Source: Bacteroidales bacterium Bact_19
Lineage (GTDB): Bacteria > Bacteroidota > Bacteroidia > Bacteroidales > ML635J-15
Assembly: GCA_001603595.1 (NCBI GenBank)
Contig: LUZK01000091.1
Location: 1-33,705, forward strand
Reading direction: 5' to 3'
DNA length: 33,705 nucleotides
How positions within the stretch are numbered: the first letter of the stretch is position 1; every line of letters starts with the position of its first letter. The translations under genes and the position numbers were made by a program. Positions 7,944-15,427 of this stretch are shown here, piece after piece. The notes beneath the pieces were generated by a model. That model did no database searches and had not been told where the DNA came from. It saw only the letters and a list, made by a program, of their open reading frames with translations.

Positions 7944-10394
7944 TCACTTTTTTAAAAATCCGTAATCATAAACTTTTGGTTCTATTTTGTCAGCAAGTTG
8001 TCTGAGCTTTTCTCTCAAGTCGCCAATTAAGCTCATATAGGTTTCGTCTGAACTTTTGTTATTCATTTTTCCTTTTTCATCTCTGCCTTGAAAATATTCT
8101 TTTATGTCATAAAGCGAAGCGTTTACATTTACATTGGGTTTGCTGTGGTAATATTTCCAAAGTTCACGTCCTGCATCAAAAACAGCTTGGGCTTCTGTTG
8201 AAAATACAAGAGGGGAACGATTATAAGGCACTTCGGGTTCGAACAAAATAGATAAGGTATATGATGTTTTGTGTGGGGGTTTGAGTTTGCCTTTAATAAA
8301 ATCTGTCATAAAGTTGCTTTCAAATTTTTCTCTGGCATTGACTTCTTTTTCTGTAAATGGAATCCAATGGTTTGTTCCGTGTTTTGATGATATACGGTTT
8401 TGCCCATGAAAAAGCGTAAAAGCCAAACAGTCGTTCTGAAATTCTTTATCTGTTTCCCAGCCATCGTTAGGGTGGAGAAATTGGTCGCGGTCGTTTAGCC
8501 AAGTAGGTTCAATACAGTGGCGGACAGCAAAATAGATAGCTATTTGAATTAAATTAGAAAAACCTATTTTCCAGCAGTATCTTTCTTGTTGCTTTGACAG
8601 AATGGTTAATTGATTATTATGCTGAAAGTCACTTGGTGAACTAACTAATAGTCCTATTTCATCATTTGTTTCTAATTTGTATTTCACAATCCACTTATTT
8701 AAACTTTCAGGCAAGTTTCCGTAGAATTTTTTGGTGCCGATAAATTCGCCATCATGATTAAAAACATCGGCTTCTATTTCTTCGAATTTTTCTTTTTTAT
8801 CACCATTCCATACGAAAAAACCTATTGGGAATTGTCCTTTTACATTATCAAAGGTATTAGCAGGAACTACAAAAAGTTTTTCGAGTTTTGGTTTAAAAAC
8901 TTCTCGGAAGTCTGAAAAATTAGCCGCTTGCAAATTTTTCAACTTTGAAAAATTTGCAATTTTACAATTAGGGATTTCACAATAAATTCTAATTAAGAAT
9001 TGGGTAAAAAGTTCGTTACTTGCTTTGCTTATAATAGTTTTGTATTTGAGGTAAGTTTTATTGTCAGTAGCAGTTTTGGGTTTATTGGTGCCGGTTCCAG
9101 CAACTGTTCGGGCTGTAGTAGCTTCAGCATAAGGCGGATTTATATAAACTACTAATTTTTGTCTTTTTTCAGGATCAGTAATAATATTGTATAAACTATC
9201 GGGAAGTTTGCCGCCTTTAGATTTAGGGATAAAATCGTCATTTAGAAAATCAAACTGAAATACATGCTCGTCAAGCAAATTTGCTCCGTTTTTTATACGG
9301 TCGTGCATCACCTCTACATCTTGCTTATCGAGTGTTGAAGCATAAATGTTGTATTTATTGACAAGTCCGTTGAGCAGATTCCCTGTTCCAGCAGCACAAT
9401 CCCAAACATAATATTCGTCTTGCCAATCTTCGCCGAATACATCGGACAAATATTTTTGAGAAAGTTCTACCCAAATTTGCGGTGTAAAAAAACTTCCTTT
9501 TCGTTCTCTTATATCTTGCGGAACCAATAAATCTCTACGTTCAATAATATAATCCCAGTATTCTTCTTTGGGTGGTCGTTCGTATTTATTCCAAAATTGA
9601 GTATGAGCAACTTGCCCATCTGTAAAATCGGTTCTTTTACTGCTGAACATTCCTGCTTCATCTATTTTTCTGTCGAGTTCGTAATGGTCGTGTTTTAATA
9701 GAACAAAAAGTTTTTCTTTTAAAGTATTGTTTTCGTACGATAGCAAATCGGCAAGGTAAAAGTCGCCGTCAATAATTCCTGATTTTTTTGCAACTTCCCA
9801 ATTTACGGCAATGGAAGGTTTGACAATTTGAAGCCACTTATTATAAATTGCAACAAAATTATTTTTGTCGATTTTAATTTTAGTTATGCCAAATTTATCA
9901 ACAATAAAATTACTTTTTATGAATTTCTTTAGTTCCTTGTCATCTTTCAAAAAATTAAAAAGCAGTGCTTTGTTATCAATAATTGTTTGTACTTTTTCGT
10001 AAATAATTTTAAATTCTCTGGTTGTATGGTTTGAAGGTGTAACATTCCAATTGAAGTCGTTTATGTAAAAAACTTCGTGAATGTCATTGTAAGGGATAAA
10101 AGCGATTTTTTCACCGTCAAATGCACCTAAAAAAGCTGGAGGTAAATAGCTGTCAAAAGTTCTTGCTTTACCAATGGTCAATATTAGTTGAACGATAGAA
10201 TTATAAATGTCGGACGAACCTTTTTTTGCTTCTGCCCAAAGAAGCGATTCTTGTTCAAAGAGTTCTTTGTGGCTTTGGTGCATACTAACGCAAAAGTCGA
10301 CGTTACCAATTATTTTTGTGCAGTCGTATATCCAAAAGTAATCTTGTGCTACTTTGTTTTTAAGTTCTTCTTCTCTTATGTTTTTATACTTCAT
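7944..10394 (-). CDS. Type IIG restriction-modification enzyme (Eco57I-like N6-adenine methyltransferase with N-terminal nuclease)
   Basis: This 816-residue protein combines nuclease and methyltransferase. The N-terminus carries a PD-(D/E)xK-like set: Asp33, then Glu55-Ala56-Lys57 in LLWAEAKKG, 21 residues later. The methyltransferase core has KGSFFTP at 299-305 (motif X), DCAAGTGNLL at 332-341 (motif I, SAM binding) and NPPY at 419-422 (motif IV), which marks an adenine-N6 or cytosine-N4 amino-methyltransferase. The conserved block NVKGQFPIGFFVWN follows. The region beyond about residue 560 is the likely target-recognition part. No separate specificity or endonuclease gene is nearby, so it is a one-gene system. 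The likely role is defence against foreign DNA. It lies between two near-identical repeats and beside an insertion sequence, which suggests horizontal acquisition. The recognition site cannot be read from sequence. Confidence 0.88.
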   Translation of the reverse strand: MKYKNIREEELKNKVAQDYFWIYDCTKIIGNVDFCVSMHQSHKELFEQESLLWAEAKKGSSDIYNSIVQLILTIGKARTFDSYLPPAFLGAFDGEKIAFIPYNDIHEVFYINDFNWNVTPSNHTTREFKIIYEKVQTIIDNKALLFNFLKDDKELKKFIKSNFIVDKFGITKIKIDKNNFVAIYNKWLQIVKPSIAVNWEVAKKSGIIDGDFYLADLLSYENNTLKEKLFVLLKHDHYELDRKIDEAGMFSSKRTDFTDGQVAHTQFWNKYERPPKEEYWDYIIERRDLLVPQDIRERKGSFFTPQIWVELSQKYLSDVFGEDWQDEYYVWDCAAGTGNLLNGLVNKYNIYASTLDKQDVEVMHDRIKNGANLLDEHVFQFDFLNDDFIPKSKGGKLPDSLYNIITDPEKRQKLVVYINPPYAEATTARTVAGTGTNKPKTATDNKTYLKYKTIISKASNELFTQFLIRIYCEIPNCKIANFSKLKNLQAANFSDFREVFKPKLEKLFVVPANTFDNVKGQFPIGFFVWNGDKKEKFEEIEADVFNHDGEFIGTKKFYGNLPESLNKWIVKYKLETNDEIGLLVSSPSDFQHNNQLTILSKQQERYCWKIGFSNLIQIAIYFAVRHCIEPTWLNDRDQFLHPNDGWETDKEFQNDCLAFTLFHGQNRISSKHGTNHWIPFTEKEVNAREKFESNFMTDFIKGKLKPPHKTSYTLSILFEPEVPYNRSPLVFSTEAQAVFDAGRELWKYYHSKPNVNVNASLYDIKEYFQGRDEKGKMNNKSSDETYMSLIGDLREKLRQLADKIEPKVYDYGFLKK
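8928..8959. repeat. 32-bp near-perfect palindrome inside the type IIG gene
   Basis: Two 15-bp arms (8928-8942, TTGCAAATTTTTCAA, and 8945-8959, its exact reverse complement) flank a 2-nt spacer. It encodes part of the ANFSKL...AANFSDF stretch between methyltransferase motif IV and the recognition part of the enzyme. Confidence 0.85.
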
Positions 10395-10477
10395 TTATTT
10401 TTTATATTTTTGATTCTAACTTTATCGTATTGCAATCAATGTTAAATAGTTTTTGCTTGCATGAAAATATTCTTATA
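10394..10477. repeat. Direct repeat copy 2, right edge of the IS/restriction island
   Basis: This is the partner of 6172-6258 in the same orientation. It abuts the type IIG start codon (10392-10394), so it covers that gene's 5' leader and promoter zone. Beyond 10477 the sequence continues (TATTTTTTAGTATATAATAG) with no counterpart next to copy 1, where the insertion sequence begins. Confidence 0.9.
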
Positions 10478-10788
10478 TATTTTTTAGTATATAATAGTAC
10501 ATTTGTATTGTTTATTTTTATAACAAATATAATTAAAAATTTTAACTAACAAGCATATAATGAATTCATTATCACAAACCTTATGAAATAACTAAATCTA
10601 AATTTTGGAAAAATATCACAATCATCTATCATTTATTATGTTATGTTTAAAATTTTTGATTCGTTTTAAAACTACAAAAACACGAATTAAATGAATAAGT
10701 AATATTGTAAATTTTTTGTTTAATTTGAATATTGCTTTTTAGCTTTTTCAATGCTTCTGCAGTTAATGAAGTAAATTTTATTTAAAAA
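10395..10788. other. Gene-free AT-rich stretch between the restriction gene and polA
   Basis: The first 83 bases are repeat copy 2. The remaining roughly 310 bases are AT-rich with no ORF of note, no tRNA-like fold and no strong hairpin followed by a T run, so no polA terminator could be identified. No exact TAnnTTTG box is seen upstream of the restriction gene on the minus strand. Confidence 0.65.
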
Positions 10789-13602
10789 TTAGTGAGCATC
10801 GAGCCAGTTTTCTGCTATGCCATAATCAACCACTAAAGGTACTTTTAAAGAAATCACATTCTCCATTTCGAAAACAACTATTTCCTTTACTTTTTCTAAT
10901 TCCGGTTTATAAACATCAAAATTTAACTCATCATGTACCTGTAAAATCATTTTTGAATTTAAATTTTCTTCACGGAAACGGTTTGCAATTTTTACCATAG
11001 CAAGTTTTATAATATCTGCAGCAGAACCTTGAATAGGGGCATTAATAGCATTTCGTTCAGCAAAACCTCTTACAACGGAATTTCGGCTGTTAATGTCTGG
11101 TAAGTATCTTCTTCTTCCGAAAATTGTCTCAACGTATTCTTTATCCCTTGCCTTACGAATACATTCATCCATATATGATTTTACTCCGGGAAAAGATTCA
11201 AAATAGCTGTCTATTAATTGTTTTGCTTCAGTTACGGGTATGTTTAAACGCTGGCTTAATCCAAATGCGGAAATTCCGTATATTATTCCAAAGTTTGCTG
11301 TTTTAGCTTTAGCTCTCATTTCTTTAGTTACTTTATCTTCATCAACCTTGAAGATTTTTGCTGCTGTAGCTGTGTGAATATCGAGACTGTACTTATTGAA
11401 AGCTTCGAGCATATTTTTGTCGTTGCTTAGATGAGCCATTAATCTTAACTCGATCTGAGAGTAATCCGCTGAAAAGAAAATATGTTCAGAGTCTGATGCA
11501 ACAAAACACTTCCTTATTTCACGACCTCGTTCTTCTCTAATAGGAATATTTTGCAAATTTGGATTATTCGAACTTAATCGTCCGGTAGATGTAATTGTTT
11601 GATTAAAACTTGTGTGTATTTTACCGGTCTTTGGATTTACAAGCTGAGGCAACACCTCTACATAAGTGTTTAATAATTTGTTTACCGATCTGTAATCGAG
11701 TATGTCATTTACAATTGGATGTTTATCTGAAAGTTTTACAAGTTCTTCTTCTCCGGTGCTGTATTGTTGAGTTTTTGTTTTTTTAGGATTGTTTATAATT
11801 TTTAATCTTTCAAATAAAATCATTCCAAGTTGTTTCGGGGACGAAATGTTAAATTCTATTCCCGCTAGGGAATATATTTTTTGCTCTATTTTTTGTAGTT
11901 CTTCTCTGAGCTGAATGGCATAATTTCTTAAATAATCAGTATCAACTTTTACTCCTTCAGCTTCCATATCTATTAGTACATACACAAGAGGCATTTCAAT
12001 TTGATTAAACAGGAAGTATAAGTTATTTTCTTCAATTTGTTTTTTGAAAATTTTTTTGAGACGTAATGTTATATCTGCATCTTCGCATGCATAATCAGAT
12101 ACAATTTTTACGTCAATATCTTTCATGTTTCGTTGACCTTTACCTTTTTTACCTATAAGGCTTTCGATCGAAACCATTTTGTAGCCCAAATAAGTTTGAG
12201 CGAGCGTATCTAGATTGTGTTTTTGCTCGGGTTGCAAAAGGTAATGAGCAATCATGGTATCGAAAAGGCTGGTTTTAAGTCTAATGCCGTATTTGAGCAA
12301 AACTGTGAGATCGTATTTTAAATTTTGACCAATAATTAAAATGTCTTTGTTTTGAAATATAGGTTTGAATTTTTCTAAAGTCTTAATTTTTAGATCAAAA
12401 CTTTCCGGCATTAATACATAAAATGCTTCTTTTTCTTTTACCGAAATTGCCATTCCCAAAAGTTCCGCTTCCCATGGATTTAGAGAGCTGGTTTCTGTAT
12501 CTATGCAAATTTCAGTATAGTTTTTTAACTTCTCAACAAGTGTGTCAATTTCAAACTCTGTTTCTATAAGTTCGTAATCCACATCAGATTTATCAAAAGT
12601 GTAAAATTCTAATCCCGGATTTTCGTTATGTAAGGGAATATTGTTATTTCCAAATAAATCAAGTTGAACATGAGTTTGGCTAGGTGCGGAAAACTTAGTT
12701 TCGGAATAGTCGTTAAAGTTAATTTCTAATTCCGGTTTTAATATTCTTTCTTTTAGGGTTCGAAATTCAAGTTCATCAAAGATTTCAGCTAATATTTTTG
12801 TGTTTGGTTTTTCAATTTCTAAATTTTTAAGGTCAACATTAACGGGGACATCTGTTTTGATAGTTACCAATTCGCGGGATAAAATTAGTTGTTCCTTGTT
12901 GTTTAAAATATTTTCTTTTTGTTTTCCCGAAAGTTTTTCGATGTTTCTAAAAATATCATCAATACTTCCAAATTCCGATATTAGTTTTGATGCGGTTTTT
13001 TCCCCAATTCCGGGAACTCCCGGAACATTATCCGAAACATCTCCCCATAATGCTAATATGTCCCTCACTTTTGATGGTGAGTTTACTCCATAATATATTT
13101 GAATATTTTCGGAATTAATAATTTCAGCCGAGTTACCGGAACGTCCCGGCTTATAAATCAGAATATTTTTATCTACTAACTGACCATAGTCTTTGTCTGG
13201 TGTCATCATATAAACAATATTTCCATCTTCAGCATATTTTTTTGCTAAAGTGCCAATAACATCGTCGGCTTCATAACCTTCAATCTCGATAACGGGGATT
13301 TTATATGCTTCCAGAATTTTTTTAATATAAGGAACAGCTGCTCTAATGTCTTCCGGAGTGGCTTCTCTGTTTGCCTTGTATTCAGGATACATTTCATGTC
13401 TGAAATTTGGACCAGGTGGATCGAAAACTACTGCAATGTGAGTTGGTCTTTCTTTCTTTATAACTTCTTCAAGGGTATTTACAAAACCAAATATTGCCGA
13501 GGTATTAAAACCTTTGGAATTTATCCTTGGATTACGGATAAATGCATAATATGATCTAAATATTAGAGCGTAAGCGTCAAGTAAAAATATTTTATTTGCC
13601 AT
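10789..13602 (-). CDS. polA: DNA polymerase I
   Basis: This is a full-length Pol I of 937 residues. Residues 1-290 are the 5'-nuclease domain (DAYALIFRSYYAF, VVFDPPGPNFRHE, EGYEADD, and the helix-hairpin-helix GVPGIGEKTA). The 3'-5' exonuclease domain starts around 340 and keeps its first catalytic pair (IDTETSSL, Asp368 and Glu370), with a later YACEDAD motif, so proofreading is probably active. The polymerase domain has motif A DYSQIELR (713-720), motif B KTANFGIIYG (767-776) and motif C VHDE (889-892). It acts in Okazaki-fragment processing and repair. The linker at 313-317 reads QLDLF, a match to the bacterial sliding-clamp-binding motif. The gene has its own -7 box and looks monocistronic. 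Confidence 0.98.
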   Translation of the reverse strand: MANKIFLLDAYALIFRSYYAFIRNPRINSKGFNTSAIFGFVNTLEEVIKKERPTHIAVVFDPPGPNFRHEMYPEYKANREATPEDIRAAVPYIKKILEAYKIPVIEIEGYEADDVIGTLAKKYAEDGNIVYMMTPDKDYGQLVDKNILIYKPGRSGNSAEIINSENIQIYYGVNSPSKVRDILALWGDVSDNVPGVPGIGEKTASKLISEFGSIDDIFRNIEKLSGKQKENILNNKEQLILSRELVTIKTDVPVNVDLKNLEIEKPNTKILAEIFDELEFRTLKERILKPELEINFNDYSETKFSAPSQTHVQLDLFGNNNIPLHNENPGLEFYTFDKSDVDYELIETEFEIDTLVEKLKNYTEICIDTETSSLNPWEAELLGMAISVKEKEAFYVLMPESFDLKIKTLEKFKPIFQNKDILIIGQNLKYDLTVLLKYGIRLKTSLFDTMIAHYLLQPEQKHNLDTLAQTYLGYKMVSIESLIGKKGKGQRNMKDIDVKIVSDYACEDADITLRLKKIFKKQIEENNLYFLFNQIEMPLVYVLIDMEAEGVKVDTDYLRNYAIQLREELQKIEQKIYSLAGIEFNISSPKQLGMILFERLKIINNPKKTKTQQYSTGEEELVKLSDKHPIVNDILDYRSVNKLLNTYVEVLPQLVNPKTGKIHTSFNQTITSTGRLSSNNPNLQNIPIREERGREIRKCFVASDSEHIFFSADYSQIELRLMAHLSNDKNMLEAFNKYSLDIHTATAAKIFKVDEDKVTKEMRAKAKTANFGIIYGISAFGLSQRLNIPVTEAKQLIDSYFESFPGVKSYMDECIRKARDKEYVETIFGRRRYLPDINSRNSVVRGFAERNAINAPIQGSAADIIKLAMVKIANRFREENLNSKMILQVHDELNFDVYKPELEKVKEIVVFEMENVISLKVPLVVDYGIAENWLDAH

Positions 13603-13616
13603 AGTTTTTATTTTTC

Positions 13617-13624
13617 CAAAGATA
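13617..13624 (-). promoter_or_regulatory. Candidate -7 box of polA
   Basis: TATCTTTG on the minus strand (TAnnTTTG) lies 14 bases before the polA ATG, which implies a very short leader. No TTG is found at the ideal -33 distance. Confidence 0.45.
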
Positions 13625-13697
13625 TAAACAATAGTGCAATTTAAAACTTAAAGTTGTAAATTTGAAATGTAAATTTGAAAACAGTCCGAAATTTATT

Positions 13698-15419
13698 TTA
13701 CTCTTTGATAAATTTAAAAGAGTAGGTTAAATCTGCTGATTTTAATTGCAATAAATAAAAACCTTTTTGTAATCCTCCAATTAGGATATAACTCGAATTT
13801 TCCGAAACTGTCCCTTCTAATAAAATTTTACCTGTTAAATCAATTATCTTGTAGCATAAAAAAAGAGGTTCTAAACTTTCGATACGAAGATAATCAGTTG
13901 CAGGATTTGGATATATTTTTAATGTTGAGTTTTGATGGTAATTAGTAATGGATGTGATATTATTGGAATTTATTGAAAACCAATTTACTGCCTGATTTTC
14001 AGTACTATTTAAAATTATAAATAATTCATCGGAAACCAAACCGGGCTTTTCTACGCTAATATAATAAGAACCGTAGGCTAAATTTTTAAACTCAAAATAT
14101 CCACTTCCATCGGTTAATCTAAAATCCATAACGTCTTTATTTGAATTTTTTAGAAACACAACAGTGTTGGCTGCCATTCCTTCTTCAAAAACTGTTTGGC
14201 GAAACCAGTTCCTTATAAATATACTTTCTTCAAAGCTCGCAGTATCAATATATCTAACAAAGCCGCATATTTTCCCGTTGTTTATTCCAACTTCATAATA
14301 GGGATATAAAAAGCTCTGAAAAACGGTATCTGAATAAAGATTTATTAATGAAGCGTCCTGCCAGAAAACATCATTACTTTGATAAACAGGAGAATATTTT
14401 GGAAAATAGATAGTATCAATATCAAAATACGGGATTAAATGTGCGAGATATTGATTGTTTCTGTCAAGATTTTCAAATTTATACAAGCCATCTATAATTT
14501 CGCTTTGAGCAATAGCCTTAAAATATTCTCCCGATCTTTGGTATAATACTGCCATGCCTGATGGAAGCAAAGTAGAACCGGCTTTTACAATTCCATATAA
14601 ATTAGAGATATTTGGTACAACCTGATTAACTATTATATTTTTACAAATTGTTGAGGAGCAGTTATAATGAGTAAGTATCGTTAAGCATACTTCGTAATTT
14701 CCTGGATCACGATAAATATGTAGAGGATTGCGGGCATAAGAATAATTCCCGTCTCCGAAATCCCAGTAAAAATAATCTTCTTCGCCGTGAGAGTTATTTA
14801 CAAATCTATATAATCCGAAAATTTGCTGAAAACTCAAAGAATCAATACTGAAATCTGCATTGCAATTATTGTTGTATCCTATCGTTACACAATCAGTTCC
14901 ATAGCAGTTATCTCCATTTGTGAGAGTTACACAATATGTCCCCGGCGATAGGTTCTGAATTTCAGCACCAGTTTGTCCGTTACTCCAGTATGCAAAATAG
15001 CAACAAGGGATATTCGAATATCCATAAACATAAGCTCTTCCATTATTATAATTAGGTGCTGTTGCATTTTGTGTCGAAAAATAAATATCTAAATTACAAT
15101 CCGGTGATGAAGCGGGAATGCCTACTAAAATTTCCTTTTCAACATAATCAAAGCAACCTTCTTCTGTGAATATGCTAAGCCTTACAAGATATCGTCCGGG
15201 ATTAGAATATAAATTAGATGGGTGTTCTTGATAACTTGTATTTCCATCTCCAAAATCCCAGTGTTGATAAATCTGTCCTTCGTCGGAAATCTGAGATTGA
15301 TTATAGAATTGTATATACAGAGGCGAACTTTCCTGATAAATAAAATTAGCCTCGCATCCTGCAATTAAAGGATTTAATCCAAAAAATACAATTGCCAATA
15401 TCAAAAAAAAATGCCTCAA
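13698..15419 (-). CDS. T9SS-secreted PKD-domain protein
   Basis: This is a 573-residue exported protein. Residues 1-20 are a signal peptide. Two PKD domains are recognisable by WDFGDGN at 54-60 and 219-225, each followed by a typical PG-Y-V strand (NPGRYLVRLSI, DPGNYEVCLTI). Between them is a Cys-rich SprB-like repeat (YWSNGQTGAEI...PGTYCVTLTNG). Residues about 270-480 hold two beta-sandwich regions of the carboxypeptidase-regulatory type (YGIVKAG; GYFEFKNLAYGSYYISV). The last 75 or so residues are a type A T9SS sorting domain (LKIYPNPATDYLRI ... GFYLLQL ... FKFIKE). The protein should be secreted across the outer membrane and attached at or released from the surface. It begins 8 bases after the anti-sigma-like gene, so it is the third gene of that unit and may be its output. 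The ligand is unknown. Confidence 0.88.
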   Translation of the reverse strand: MRHFFLILAIVFFGLNPLIAGCEANFIYQESSPLYIQFYNQSQISDEGQIYQHWDFGDGNTSYQEHPSNLYSNPGRYLVRLSIFTEEGCFDYVEKEILVGIPASSPDCNLDIYFSTQNATAPNYNNGRAYVYGYSNIPCCYFAYWSNGQTGAEIQNLSPGTYCVTLTNGDNCYGTDCVTIGYNNNCNADFSIDSLSFQQIFGLYRFVNNSHGEEDYFYWDFGDGNYSYARNPLHIYRDPGNYEVCLTILTHYNCSSTICKNIIVNQVVPNISNLYGIVKAGSTLLPSGMAVLYQRSGEYFKAIAQSEIIDGLYKFENLDRNNQYLAHLIPYFDIDTIYFPKYSPVYQSNDVFWQDASLINLYSDTVFQSFLYPYYEVGINNGKICGFVRYIDTASFEESIFIRNWFRQTVFEEGMAANTVVFLKNSNKDVMDFRLTDGSGYFEFKNLAYGSYYISVEKPGLVSDELFIILNSTENQAVNWFSINSNNITSITNYHQNSTLKIYPNPATDYLRIESLEPLFLCYKIIDLTGKILLEGTVSENSSYILIGGLQKGFYLLQLKSADLTYSFKFIKE

Positions 15420-15427
15420 AATACGAA

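Noticed and set aside
10188-10445. Open frame antisense to the start of the type IIG gene
   Set aside because: It lies opposite a well-supported coding region, and its Phe/Cys-rich translation is what the complement of an acidic/lysine-rich gene gives.
13002-13022. Short inverted repeat TTCCGGG-AACT-CCCGGAA within polA
   Set aside because: It encodes the conserved Pro-Gly-Val-Pro-Gly of the helix-hairpin-helix; seven-bp arms in coding DNA are readily coincidental.
12800-13093. 97-codon open frame antisense to polA
   Set aside because: Shadow of the conserved 5'-nuclease domain of polA; no independent evidence.
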